Shown in pieces: positions 47,470 to 58,690 of a stretch of DNA of 64,000 bases. A program made the position numbers and the translations under genes. Where the stretch lies: assembly GCA_023101885.1 (NCBI GenBank), contig JALPQD010000142.1, positions 3,866,121 to 3,930,120 on the forward strand, written 5' to 3'. A model generated the notes under the pieces. That model was not told where the DNA came from, did no database searches, and was given only the letters and a program-made list of their open reading frames with translations. Position 1 is the stretch's first letter. The number at the start of each line of letters is the position of its first letter. The DNA is from Typhlomys cinereus (taxonomy: Eukaryota; Chordata; Mammalia; Rodentia; Platacanthomyidae).

Positions 47470-47823
47470 TGTGACGGCATGAAAGTAATTTTGTCCCCCA
47501 CGAACTGTGCTTGAATCCTTAATTTTTGGTTTGGGAAGGTAAAGCAATGTTAGGAGGTGCATCATTATTAGACTAAGGCACATCACAGGGAGGGAGTTTT
47601 TGTACCCCACCCTGCTCCTTTGTACTAGTCAATTCTTGCAAGTTCCAGCTAGGTTTCTGAGTCTCCATGATGGATGTGTCTTAAGTTACCTCCAGCTTCT
47701 GCTACTTGTATCATAATGGACTATATCTCCCTTCTAGAACCATAAGCCAAATAAATCTTCCCTTTTTCCCCTAAGTTGTTTGTATGTGTTTTATCTCACA
47801 GCAGCCCAAAGGCCACTGCAACA
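47470..47823 (+). mobile_element. MaLR-type 3' LTR
   Basis: The unit starts TG (TGTGACGGCATG) after internal sequence ending TTTGGGGGACAAGAGGAGGAA, and ends CA (GCAACA). It contains GCTTGAATCCTTAATTTTTGG, GCCAAATAAATC with AATAAA, and TTATCTCACAGCAG, all typical of MaLR LTRs. About 354 bp; no coding potential. Confidence 0.65.
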
Positions 47824-47904
47824 GAAGTTAAAGTATTCATATGTAAGCAATAGTACCAGAGTTTAGATTCCCTCCTTCCATATGAAAATAATGGGTATGA
47901 GTGG

Positions 47905-48150
47905 TGGCATATCTCCAATTCCGGTCCAAGAACAAAAAGTCTGGGAATCCTCAGAGCAAGACAACTAGCCAGATGTGCCCTTACAGGGAGCTCTCAGATT
48001 GATTAGGTACCTTCTATAAAAGAAAAGAAGGTAGAAGACCAACTAAAGATGATGTTCAGTATCATCCTTAGGCCTCCACACACATATACATATACATATG
48101 TATATGCCCCCATATACATTCATCACACATATACAAACATACACGTGAAA
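47905..48150 (+). mobile_element. Decayed B2/B3-type SINE
   Basis: The middle text (CCAGATGTGCCCTTACAGGG, AAAGATGATGTTCAGTATCATCCTTAGGCCTCC) and a CACATATACA tail parallel the older SINE bodies; the head is poorly preserved. Confidence 0.45.
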
Positions 48151-48889
48151 ATGAGAAAAGAATATTCTGCAACTGAGACTTGCCTCCAACAATAAGATTT
48201 AGAAAGAAAACCAAATGAAAGAGATGCCAGGAAAAGAAAGAGGCAGGAAAATAGAAGCTGATCCTAACTGTGTGAAAGGTTCTTAGACTCCTGAAGAATG
48301 CCCTTTGGAATTGGCCATGGTGATGTCGACAGTGACTTCATGGAGTGACCAAAAGTGTAGCAGCTGAAGATTACTTCTGTTCAAGAGCTGCATGCTGTTG
48401 ACCCAGGAAGTTACTGGACTGAGGCCCAAAGATGAAAGTCAGAGATTATCAAAAAATGTTTCCTCAGGTTTTGTCCCCAAATGGAGCTGTATGCTCATCC
48501 TGAGGAGTTGTGAAATGGTGAATATGAGAGTGGAAGGAAAAGTCTCCCTTAAGACTGGACATTGAAAAGTTTGCTAAAGCCACATTTTTCTTCTGGAATA
48601 GAAAGATTTTTCTTCTGGCCTCTGTTGTGACTTGACAAACATTACATGACACTCTGCTCTGTGTCTTGTACTGAGAAATTCCTTTTTGTTCTCATTATAG
48701 AAAGAAGAAAAAGGTTCTCAAAGAGGATTGACAGCTTGTTCAATAAGTATCCAGATTGAAATTACTTAAAAAAAAATAACTGACACAGTCTAGCATTAAA
48801 TGTGAAATTGATAGGGTAAAAAAATTTCATAATGACTAACATATTAATAAGTCCTCATAGACTACACAGGAACTCAAGAGAGATAAGAA
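48151..48889. other. Non-coding stretch
   Basis: No repeat family or gene is recognisable. Confidence 0.35.
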
Positions 48890-49165
48890 CATACAGTGAA
48901 AATTTTGGGGACTAAAGTTGGATGGGTGAAGGGAAATGTATCTATCAGTCAGTTGACCTGAAGAGAGGCAACTTTGTAGGCCACAAGAGGCCTAAATCCC
49001 CACAAGAGCAGAAAAGCCAATGGAAACCCTGGGATCCTTAGAAGCAAACAGGATGGGAGATAGTGGAATGGATTGATGAAGGGAAGAGAGGAGGAGGGAG
49101 TGAAGCCGGGATGAATACTCAATATGCTTGTAAAACTAGAAAATGAAAATAATAATAAAAAAGAA
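48890..49165 (+). mobile_element. L1 3'UTR of an older subfamily
   Basis: A purine-rich segment (GAAGGGAAGAGAGGAGGAGGG at about 49078) is followed by GAATACTCAATATGCTTGTAAAAC and an AATAATAATAAAAAA tail. The end is the reverse complement of the start of the nested segment at 18079, so both are the same L1 3'UTR type. Confidence 0.6.
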
Positions 49166-50717
49166 TTATAATGTTTTAAAAGACCATTTTCATAAGTGAA
49201 AAAGGGAGGATTTAAGGTACAGCTCTAAAATGGCTCTGTCTTTTTCAAAACAAGAAATTGGTCTTCCTTGTAAAGTGGATTGTCACTTTCAATTAAGTGT
49301 TGACATTTAAGAGTGTATCCTTATGTGTGCAAGCTTCAAGCTCACAGACTTACATGCAGAACTTTAGAACTTTAGAATTCAAAAAAGGGATATATGTAAA
49401 TTTTTCAGAGCTATCAATTTTTCACATGAAATTCTGATCTTTCACCATCCCTTTTATAATCAGTTCTATTAGAGTTTATATTTGTGTCTTTCATTGGCTT
49501 TCCTTACTTTGAAACCATGATATATTTCCATGAAAATGACATCTTTGTTCTTTAGAAAATCATCTCCAGCTTATTGTCTGCCTAGAATTACAATAATCCT
49601 GTATTTGTGACATCTTACTAACCTCCACAGCAACCAATTGTGAGTTAGAAGAAGAGGATTAAAACATCAAGTGGAAATAAGAAAGAGGAATTGATGAGCC
49701 CTTAACAAGCTGAGGTATATTTTTTTTCAAAATAAATATCCTGAGGAACAAGAAAGTGTTTTCAACAAGGACTGTGCAGAATGTAGAGAAAATGCAGCGG
49801 AACTGTTTTTCAAAGTTTTCCTTGGTGTGTCAGCAGGTCCTTTGGAACTGACAGTGCTGATCTAAACGTTTTGATAATAATAGAAGTGTTAACAGCGATA
49901 GGAACAAATAATATTAAACACTGTCAGCTGTAACATTTCATTTTCACTGGCCTGATGCCGTTGCTGCAAGAATAAAATGAGGAGGAAGAGACTTAACTAT
50001 TGAGTCTTTGGAAGGAAGGCTCTGTAAGAATTTCAGCAATAGGAGCAGAGATCTCACAAAGAAGGAGACAAAAGATGAGGAAAAATGAGAGAAGAGAAGG
50101 AAGAAGAAGAAGGAGGGAGATAAAAATGAGTCAATCGTAACTATATCTGCACTAGTGGCAATCAAAGCTTAGGATATGTTCTTTAAGTACAGAGACACAA
50201 AAAGAAAACAGCATTTTTATATTAAAAACTAAAAACTCTTTAAAATATGTTGTAAACAAGCATGGCACTTTGGCAAATCACCATTGGGATAATCAAAATA
50301 ATGATTAACTTAGTGGAGAGAAATTGTAGCCTTTAGCCAAACCTATTGATATAAGCAGCATAAATAACTGTTCAACGACAGAGTAGCAAATATGTTACTT
50401 ATATCAATATATTGAACTGAAGAATCCAATATGAAAGCATATACCTATAATATTTAGTAAATGATTAATTCTTCATATTTGTTTTATTCTATTTGTATTC
50501 CATACTCAAAATAATAATGCAAATGAAATGGAAAAATTGATCTGCTTGGAAATGTATAATATAAATTCTGTACTATATCCTTACTTCATAATCAATTAGA
50601 CATGTGTCTTGATGTTATATAAATATATATATATACACATTTATATATAAATTACTTACTTTGGTACATAGTAATATAATATATAGTAATATAATATAGT
50701 ATATACTAGTAAATATT
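49166..50717. other. Non-coding AT-rich stretch
   Basis: No recognisable genes. It includes a (TA)-rich patch at about 50620-50700. The purine-rich run near 50090-50125 (GAAGAAGAAGGAGGG) produces a spurious minus-strand frame. Confidence 0.4.
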
Positions 50718-50720
50718 ATC

Positions 50721-51060
50721 TGTTGCTGTGAGAAAACACCCTAAGTCATGTAATTTAGAGGGAGAAAAGGAGATTTATTCAGTTTACAGTTGCAGAGGGG
50801 AAATACAGTCTTTCATGGTAGAGGCAGCATGGCTGGTTGGCAGAAGCTAGAGGAGGTTTAGGTCACTGCTGAGAGCTTGAAGGCTGAGGGCTACAAGACT
50901 GCTTGCTGCAAAGGCAGATTCCTTCTGGAGGTAAGATGGGTCTAATCCACTTCAAGGCTCACCCTGTGACTGTCTTCCTCCAGCAAGGCTCCACCTCTCA
51001 AAGGTGCCATGACCTTCCCAAACACATGAGACTGTGGGGGACATATTTCAAACCATGACA
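50721..51060 (-). mobile_element. Minus-strand MaLR-like solo LTR
   Basis: Reversed, it starts TGTCATGGTTTGAAATATGTC and ends CAGCAACA, with GAATAAATC (AATAAA) near the 3' side and GGTGGAGCCTTGCTGGAGG in the middle. Termini TG...CA and about 340 bp fit a MaLR LTR. The immediate 5-bp flanks (TTATC and AATAA) do not match, so no target duplication is claimed. Confidence 0.6.
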
Positions 51061-51720
51061 AATAACATACTATATAATATTGATAAATAATTTATTGATT
51101 CAAACCTTCATTTTTTTCTTTTTGATTAGCCTGTGTGTCATTACCATCATCTCAGATAACTATTTTTAAGTATCGCACACACAAAACACATTCCCTGCCC
51201 TTTACAAATATGGAAGATAAAGTACTCTCTTAATTCAATTTTGAATAGACTTTATCTTAAACCTCGTTGGAAATAGTGAAGATTTTCACAATTTTAAAAC
51301 AGTTATTATCTAGATTTATATTAACTTTGCAGTTAGATTTATTTTATAGTATTAAACACTTACAATTGGCTATTTTTATTAAATTTCTAACAGTCTCACC
51401 TTTTAGAAAAAGGAAAAACAGTCTCAAGGCTGTCAGTAGTCTAAAGTAATACTGTGATTTTATTACAAACAGAAGATGTATATGTGTCATTCACATACCT
51501 GAAAGAATAATTCATAGTAAAAAATTATGCTACGACTTTAAGGAAATTAGATGGAGAGTGTTAGGAAAACATTAGAAAGAGGAAATATTTCATGATATCT
51601 TTCTCCCATGTGAGATGTTATTATTCTGACAAAAATTTATGCTAGAGAAACTTTGAAGGCACATTTTTAATGACAAAATCCATGTTATTCTCACCATCAA
51701 GAAATTATCATACAGCAGAT
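51061..51720. other. Non-coding stretch between LTRs
   Basis: No recognisable gene or repeat; AT-rich. Confidence 0.35.
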
Positions 51721-52025
51721 TGTATTAGCTACTTTTCTTACTGCTATGACCAAAACGCTGAAAGGAAACCACTGAACGGATGAAGAATTTATTTTGGTAT
51801 GATAGTTCCAGTGAATATTCTCCATGATGGTGGGAATGACATGGTGGCAGGAACAGGTACCCAGAGTGGAGGCAAACTATTAAATCTCATAGCTGGTCCT
51901 CTGGGGCCATCTAAGACTCCACATCCTCAAAGATTACACAACCTTTCCAAACAGAACCACTAATTGGGGACTGAGTGTACAGGCACATAAGCCTAGAGGG
52001 GATATTTCACATTCAAGCCACGACA
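51721..52025 (-). mobile_element. Minus-strand MaLR-like LTR
   Basis: Reversed, it begins TGTCGTGGCTTGAATGTG and ends GCTAATACA, with AAATAAATTC providing AATAAA and GGTTCTGTTTGGAAAGGTTG in the 5' half. This resembles the LTR at 50721-51060. Flanking duplications are not evident. Confidence 0.55.
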
Positions 52026-52538
52026 CCAAATGATAGGCAGAAACATATATACTGAAAATAGATCACTGAACAACCAAATCTATAAACTGTCAATCATAAA
52101 ACAAGGTATACTAAGGAATTTCTTCAGATTGAAGAGCAAACATCAGGAAGTAAAACACACAGTAATTAGGTATATTCTAGGTGATGAAATAGGCAAAGTT
52201 TGTTCATTAGACAATAAATAAATGCTCATTGTCTGATAGCACAGATTATATTATGGAGATATAAGGTAATATTCTTTCTTTTAGGAAACTCATACAAAAG
52301 CATCTAGTTTTAAAAAAGCCTCAGGTCTCTCATGTAAATTTAAATAATTATGAATAATCTCCTCACAGAAAGCAAAGTAAAATAATTAGGCAAGTAGGGA
52401 AATGGCAATATTTGATGAATGTATGTATGTTTAGTAATTAAAGTTGTCAAGCAATAAACATGAAATATACAATTGGCTGCACTAGGAATGCTCATATGAA
52501 TAAGTAATAATTGAAAGAGAATAATTCAAGGCAATTTT
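52026..52538. other. Non-coding stretch
   Basis: AT-rich DNA without recognisable features, leading to the tandem SINE insertion site. Confidence 0.35.
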
Positions 52539-52548
52539 GCTATTTCTG

Positions 52549-52821
52549 TTTTTTTTTTTATTCAATTGTGTGTGTGTGCGCGTGTGTGCATGTATGTGTG
52601 TGTGCATGTAGAACCACAGGCAAATGCGGGAACCACCATGGACGCCTCCACCTCCTCCTTGTTTACTCTGCCCTGGGATTCACAGGCTCCGCCCTACCAG
52701 GACCAGAAATGCAGGCCGCCCCCACTTCCGCCCGGCGTCTATATGTGGGGTCTAGGATCAGAACTCAGGACCTTCCGCCTGCAAGACAGAGGCTTAACGC
52801 CTGAGCCACCTCTCCAGCCCC
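52549..52821 (-). mobile_element. Young B2-superfamily SINE (first of a stacked pair)
   Basis: On the plus strand: TTATTCAATTG, (TG)n with CG/CA variants, a CpG-containing body (TAGAACCACAGGCAAATGCGGG...) and the reversed head GCCACCTCTCCAGCCCC. The target motif GCTATTTCTG at 52539-52548 recurs right after it at 52822-52830 (partial) and again at 53159-53168 beyond the second SINE. Confidence 0.88.
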
Positions 52822-52830
52822 GCTATTTCT

Positions 52831-53152
52831 TTTTTTAATTTTTTTTGTTGTTTATTTATTCAATTGTGCATGAATGTGTGTGCGCGTGTGTGCATGTATG
52901 ATGTGTGTGTGTGTATGTGTGTGTGTGTGTGTGTGTGTAGAACCACGGACGAATTTGGGAACCACCAAGGACTGCCTCCACCTCCTCCTTGTTTATTCTG
53001 TTCAGGGATTCACAGGCTTCGCCCTACCAGGACCAGAAACGCAGGCCGCCCCCGCTTCCGTCCGGCGTCTACACGTGGGGTCTAGGATCCTAACTCAGAA
53101 CCTTCCACCTGCAAGGCAGAGGCTTAACCCCTGAGCCACCTCTCCAGCCCCA
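52831..53152 (-). mobile_element. Young B2-superfamily SINE (second of a stacked pair)
   Basis: Same layout as its neighbour. Flanks AGCCCCGCTATTTCT (52816-52830) and AGCCCTGCTATTTCT (53153-53167) match at 14 of 15 bases. The duplicated site includes the last bases of the neighbouring SINE head, showing that this copy inserted at the edge of the earlier one. Confidence 0.88.
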
Positions 53153-53214
53153 AGCCCTGCTATTTCTGTTTTAAAATATTGCTTTACGTATTTTTGTAGG
53201 ACAACCAAGCTGCA

Positions 53215-53345
53215 TATGTTAGTCAGAAAAAAACATTTTAGAAGTTGCTTGATTCCTCCATGAGGTAAGCTCCAGAATCAAACTCTGGCTGTCAGACTTC
53301 CATGCAATTGCCTTTACCAAGCAAATCACCTTTTCTGCCCAAGTA
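53215..53345 (-). mobile_element. Decayed tRNA-derived SINE remnant
   Basis: AGAATCAAACTCTGGCTGTCAGACTTC ... CCTTTACCAAGCAAATCACC is a typical reversed, decayed tRNA-like SINE head. Confidence 0.45.
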
Positions 53346-53639
53346 CTTCTTATTTTGCATGTCCTTTGCATATTTTTCTACATTTTAGTTAGGTCTATTT
53401 GAAATAATGAATATATCCCACCTTTTCGAAGAATAAAAAGGAAAAATTCCACCTTAAAATTTCCATAAACTTTAAAAGAATAATTCTGTGGTGATTAAAA
53501 GCTATCAGTAAATATGTACAATGCCTTAGGTGTATTTTCAATGACTCAGGTACCATGGCTTTTTCACAAGCTTTAATATGTCCCATCTTTATCTTATTTC
53601 TGTTTTTCAACTTAATTAGGTTTCATAACACAAAAATGC

Positions 53640-54050
53640 TCAAGAAGTTGTTCTATTAAAGTTCTCTAAATGAACAAAACCAACAGAGTGTGTGCATAAT
53701 TATAATAGCTGGCATATCAACATCTTGCCATGGGCAATGGCACAGGAAAAATCACATGAAATACTATGCTATCCTTGGAGACTGTATGATACTGATGCTG
53801 GACAAGACAGGCAATGAGTCTCTATATTCTATAGCTTACCCAACAGTGGGCCATCCCTATCCTGTCAGATGCTCAGTTACTAACTAATGAAGTAGTCCTA
53901 GGTGGGACCCAGTGGGTCACACATGCAAGGAGATGAGAGACGGAAGGAAGCTGGCTATATTGTAGAATGGGGGTATGAGACGGGATGAGTGATGGAGGCT
54001 GGAAGTGGGTAAACATAAATTACTTAATGTGATTAAAAATCAAAATGAGA
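53640..54050 (+). mobile_element. Old L1 3'UTR-like segment
   Basis: CATCTTGCCATGGGCAATGGCACAG ... CCTAGGTGGGACCCAGTGGGTC followed by purine-rich GAGATGAGAGACGG..GATGGAGGCTGGAAG and GATTAAAAATC at the end resembles older rodent L1 3'UTRs. Confidence 0.45.
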
Positions 54051-54137
54051 AGCAGAGGAATTAATTAGATAAGTTTATATTATCATATCCTTAAGAGTCC
54101 CACGAAGGCTTTCCATATTCCTGAACTGAGTTGACTT

Positions 54138-54445
54138 AAGAATCAGGGAAACAGGGGCTGGAGAGGTGGCTCTTGCAGGCAGAAGGTCCTGAGTTCCGAT
54201 CCTAGACCCCACATATAGACGCCGGGCAGAAGCAGTGGTGGCTTGCATTTCTGGTCCTGGTAGGGCGGAGCCTGTGAATCCCGGGGCAGAGTAAACACGG
54301 AGGAGGTGGAGGTGGTCCATGGTGGTTCCCGAATTCGTCCGTGGTTCTACACACACACTCATACATACACACACATGCGCACACACACATAAACTTACAA
54401 TTGAATAAATAATAAAAAAATTTTTAAAAAAAGAATCAGGGAAAC
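54138..54445 (+). mobile_element. Young B2-superfamily SINE with internal head deletion
   Basis: Element 54153-54430 lies between perfect 15-bp duplications AAGAATCAGGGAAAC (54138-54152 and 54431-54445). The head reads GGGGCTGGAGAGGTGGCTC then jumps to TTGCAGGCAGAAGG, losing about 20 bases after the A-box region. The B-box-like GAGTTCCGATCC, CpG-rich body, (CA) tail and GAATAAATAAT remain. Confidence 0.9.
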
Positions 54446-54585
54446 GTAGCTGCTCAGTCCAGGCACATGAAAGCCTCAGAACGAGAGAGACAGGGCAAGA
54501 CTCAAGGCATGGAAGCAATGCACCTTCAAAGGCTGAGGAGTCAGGAAACTGATGTGGGAAAGAATCAAGAGCATTTGTAAGCATA

Positions 54586-54977
54586 CAAGTTTTCCCTCTT
54601 TTTTTTATTATTATTTATTCAACTGTGTGCATATGCGTGTGTATGTGCGCGCGTGTGTCTGTGTGTGTCTGTGTGTGTGTCTGTGTGTGTGTCTGTGTGT
54701 GTGTCTGTGTGTGTGTCTGTGTGTGTGTCTGTGTGTGTCGTCTGTGTGTGTCTGTGTGTGTGTAGAACCACGGACGAATTCGCGAACCACCATGGACACC
54801 TCCACCTCCTGCCCCGGGATTCACAGGCTCCGCCCTACCATGACCAGAAGCGCAGGCCGCCCCCGCTTCTGCCTGGCGTCTATACGTGGGATCGGGGATC
54901 CGAACTCAGGACCTTCCGCCTGCAAGGCGGAGGCTTAACCCCTGAGCCACCTCTCCAGCCCAAGTTTTCCCTCTTTT
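54586..54977 (-). mobile_element. Young SINE with expanded GTCTGTGTGTGT array
   Basis: Element 54603-54960 lies between perfect 17-bp duplications CAAGTTTTCCCTCTTTT (54586-54602 and 54961-54977). Its (TG)n tail has become a minisatellite-like array of GTCTGTGTGTGT-type units (about 54656-54765). The body is CpG-rich, so this is a recent insertion. Overlapping frames in all phases here are low complexity. Confidence 0.92.
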
Positions 54978-55640
54978 GATATTAACTCCATTTGTGTTTT
55001 CAGCCTATTAGACATCTCCATCTAGATTTGAGGTGTGTCTTCCCCCACTTCAGTCTCAAAATGCATATTAAAATCATCTCTGAAAACATTCTCACAAACC
55101 CTTTCATAAAAAGGTTCCACCAGCTCTCTAGGTGTCTTTGAACAGAGCCTGGTTGACAGCCAACTTTAACTACCACATTTATCCATTTCTGAAGATTCTT
55201 TATTCCATTTGGGGAGACGAATTTAGTCAGCAAAGAAGTTGATACAGACAAGTCTCTATATTCCACAGTTTATATTTCTGTAGAAAAATCTAGAACCCCA
55301 TTTATGCTAGGTAAGGCAATCATTCTACCAGTGAGTGAACTACAGTGCTAGAACTGCTAGAACTTAAATTATGTCTTTTTTTTCTTTTTTAACCAAGTCC
55401 TAGTGATTGAGTAGGGACTGACCACACAGGAAGTTTCTTCTTGAGATATCAAATTTAAGGCAGTCTAAGATTTTTGAAAGTTTCATATACAAAATATCTC
55501 CAAATTCTCACAGGGAAAAATTAGGAAAGTAATCTTTCAGGGTCAAGGGGATGCATAGAGAAAATTATTGCATTAAGTTTCATCACAAGTACTTGTTGTC
55601 TCCTAGAAGAAAGAGTCTCCAAAAGCTATGTCCAATTCAG
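54978..55640. other. Non-coding stretch
   Basis: No recognisable repeat or gene; an 88-codon minus-strand frame at 55000-55266 has no known motif. Confidence 0.35.
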
Positions 55641-55644
55641 AAGT

Positions 55645-56119
55645 TAAGGGAAATTTGCAGAAGAGGGGGCGGTAAGATTGTAAAGGCACAAGGATAGGAA
55701 GAGCAATGATATGCAAGATACTCCACACAAGTTAGGGCCAAAGCAATCATAATTGGACTTTGTATGCCCTGCGTAATGTCCCACACACTATTGACCCCTC
55801 AAATTCTAGCATTTGCTAAAGACACTAAGATCCTTGGAGACAAGGGATTGACAGCCACAGTAGTGTTCTTATGCTTAAGGGGAACACAGGAAAGGGTTCT
55901 GGGAAATGCCACTGGGTCCTTGCACCTCATCAGAGAGGAGGACCCAGAGGAGAGTCTGGCATGCACATTAAAGGATGCTCCGGGGATGGGAGGGGGAGGC
56001 ACTGGGGGATAGGGAGAGAGGGGGGAGGAAAGGGGACACAGGGCGGTGGGAGGTTGGAGGGAGGGAGGGGACCGGTGTACCTGTTAAAGTTGTATGAGTA
56101 GAAATAAAAAAAAAAAAAA
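55645..56119 (+). mobile_element. 5'-truncated L1 3'UTR insertion
   Basis: The text GAAATTTGCAGAAGAGGGGG, CTCCACACAAGTTAGGGCC, a G-rich purine tract (about 55980-56075) and GACCGGTGTACCTGTTAAAG plus a poly(A) of 14 A match the 3'UTR of the 45015-46640 element closely. Possible duplications AAAAGCTATGTCC (55621-55633) and AAAAGTCATGTCC (56141-56153) differ at two bases and are tentative. Confidence 0.82.
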
Positions 56120-56203
56120 GAATTTTAATTAAGGAAAAAAAAAAGTCATGTCCGGAAGCTGTAGAGACAAGTGTTAGTGTTAGTCCACTAACATTCCTGT
56201 CTT

Positions 56204-56526
56204 AAGAAAGAAAAAGTATGGGCTGGAGAGGTGGCTCAGGAGTTAAGCCTCTGCCTTGCAGGCAGAAGGTCCTGAGTTCAGATCCTACACCCCACATATA
56301 GACACCATAGACACAGGGTGGAAGCGGGGGTGGCCTGCATTTCTGGTCCTGGTAGGGCAGAGCCTGTGAATCCTGGGGAAGAGTAAACAAGGAAGAGATG
56401 GAGGCGTCCATGGTGGTCCCCGAATTCGTCCGTGGTTCTACACACACATACATACACATGCGCACACACACATACATGCACAATTGAATAAATAACAAAT
56501 TAAAAAAATTAAAAAAGAAAGAAAAA
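56204..56526 (+). mobile_element. Young B2-superfamily SINE
   Basis: Element about 56220-56514, flanked by AAGAAAGAAAAA at 56204-56215 and 56515-56526 (the first copy is separated from the head by GTAT). It has a complete head (GGCTGGAGAGGTGGCTCAGG), B-box-like GAGTTCAGATCC, an extra short duplication in the body (GACACCATAGACAC) and a GAATAAATAAC tail. Confidence 0.85.
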
Positions 56527-57295
56527 CTACATTAGGAAGAAGGAACTCTTGTGAGGGTCATAGACCAAGGATACAGGAACATTAAAAAGCTGAGACTCAT
56601 TAAAAGATTATGCAATCTTTATCCTTACCTTGTTGCATTTCCAGCACAGATTTTACACAATGATGGTGGATTTTAGAGCTGCAAGATAAGAGATGCTCTA
56701 AGGAGAAGTACTTGGAGACATTTGAACTCAAGAGGAGTGACAACACAAGGACACTAGTTGTTCCAAAGCCTCTGGCTGACACAGCTACAGCCAACAATGA
56801 ACAAATCCCAAACCCCAGCTATACTAAAGTCAATGCTCAAAGCATAAGCCTATTTAATTCACCTCTTATCACTCACATATCCAGTTTCATAAGTAAATAA
56901 CATGTGCACAGCAAGGAAGAAAAAACATAGTCTAAAGGGTCAATGCAAGAATCAGAGACAGATGAGAGAACTATGATGTTGGAACTATCATTCAGATAAC
57001 TTTAAATGTCTGTGATTCATACACAAAGGCTTTAACACAAAAGTAGTGCACCTACATGTACACGAAGTACAACTCTAAAATATATTGAAACAAATGACAG
57101 AATTAAGAAAGTAATTTCACATAAATAAAAAATAATTTTGATAGGTTCATCAGATGACTGAAGAATTAGGGAATATAGATTTATAGGAAATTTCCAAATT
57201 AAAATATTTACAAATTACAAATATTTATAAAATATTTACAAAGTTATAGCAAATAATTACATAACTGATATATTTATTTCTTTCTTCTCTTTGCT
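56527..57295. other. Non-coding stretch
   Basis: AT-rich sequence without recognisable genes or repeats. Confidence 0.35.
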
Positions 57296-57299
57296 CTAA

Positions 57300-57385
57300 T
57301 TGTTGGTTTTTTGTTTAAGGTCTCACTATGCAGAAAGTTCTGTTTTAGTCTTCTGAGTATTAAGATCAGAAGTGTGAATGAGAGT
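57300..57385 (-). mobile_element. Decayed B1-like SINE, minus strand
   Basis: AAGGTCTCACTATGCAGAAAG ... CTTCTGAGTATTAAGATCAGAAGTGTGAATG parallels the reverse complement of a B1 SINE (GGTCTCACTATGTAG ... GAGTGCTGGGATTAAAGGCGTG). Confidence 0.5.
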
Positions 57386-58335
57386 TTCCAGAAAGTTGGG
57401 GCATCTAGAGGCTGATTGATGGATAAGAGTTTCAGTTATGTCAACAGGTTAGAATGTGCTAAGTCTAGAGCCAGACTATCTTGAGTCATTTTTGCCCCCA
57501 TTAATAGCTACTTATTAACCACAACAAACATATGCGGTAAAATTTTTGCAATTATTAGGTAAATTCTTTGGAATGCATAGCAAGACCTCTAATATCTATC
57601 GATCAAAAGGTTAAGTATGAACTCAGACAACATCTGAAGCATATAACCGAGATCTCTTGTGCTTTTCTGTAACCTGCTTAACTGATTTTTCCCTCCAATG
57701 TATTTGCAGAGTTTCTTAACTTAGGATTTACCTTTATTTGTAACAATAAATCTTTTAAATTGGGATGTAGAATTTTGGGAAAACCTGAACCTATGTTCTA
57801 AGCCATGGCCATTCATATATGACTCCAGAATAAGCTACCTCTTATATCTTTGAGCAGATCATTGTGATTTTGGATCGTTAGAGCACCAATATTTGGGACA
57901 CTAAAAATGAACTGATGTTCATATGAAGAGTAACTGATTGAAGTCAAATATCTCATATATATTTTGTAGAGTTTTTCATGATGTACAGAGTTCTCTTGGC
58001 TTTGTAGATGATCCATTTGTTTTCTGAGTACATTTTTAGGATCCTATTTTTATTTGGTTACTTTTTTTGGAACTGAGCTTATAAATTTAAATGATAGACA
58101 TGCTAACCAAAATAAAGTAAGGGAAAGCAAAAGGCACAGTAAAGAAAGCATTTAAGTAATAATGACTGAAACACTTTAAAAGATAATGATGGACACAAAT
58201 CCTCATGTCTACTAACTTAAGAAAATATCTTTAAAAATAAATAAAATTAGCATAGCAGCCAAATATAACCAAACTAAATCTCTAGCCAGTGGAAAAGGAA
58301 AAGTCTTTAAATATTTCAGATAGAGAAGACATTTT
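57386..58335. other. Non-coding stretch
   Basis: AT-rich, no recognisable features. Confidence 0.35.
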
Positions 58336-58339
58336 CTTT

Positions 58340-58690
58340 TTAGTTATTTTTATTAATTAGATACCACTATGCACATAATGATTATCCAACACTCTAACCC
58401 CCGTCTTCCCTATCCTACTTTTTCCTAAATGTATTCAATAACATCATGCACATAATGATTATACATCACTCTCACCCCATCTTCCCCACTCCATCTACCT
58501 ATCACCCTCTTTCCTTAATGCATTCCTTCTTACATTCCTGTCTATTCATTTTATTGTCTGACCAACTGAGTTTAGCTAAACCCATCTCTGTGACCTTGAA
58601 ATACTACTCATTTCAATCTGCTGGGCTCAGGAAAAGATATTAACTGGAGACACTGGCTGGTCCTCTTCCAGAATCTATCTACAACAAATA
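58340..58690 (-). mobile_element. L1 3'UTR-like fragment with internal duplication
   Basis: A pyrimidine-rich plus strand (CCCGTCTTCCCTATCC, CCCATCTTCCCCACTCC) following a T-rich end resembles an inverted L1 3'UTR. The motif ATGCACATAATGATTAT occurs at about 58370 and 58447, an imperfect tandem duplication of about 77 bp. Confidence 0.5.

Noticed and set aside
54552..54979. Overlapping Cys/Val- and Thr/His-rich frames on both strands
   Set aside because: Translations of a (TG)n/(CA)n array and the SINE body; the same pattern appears at every young SINE.
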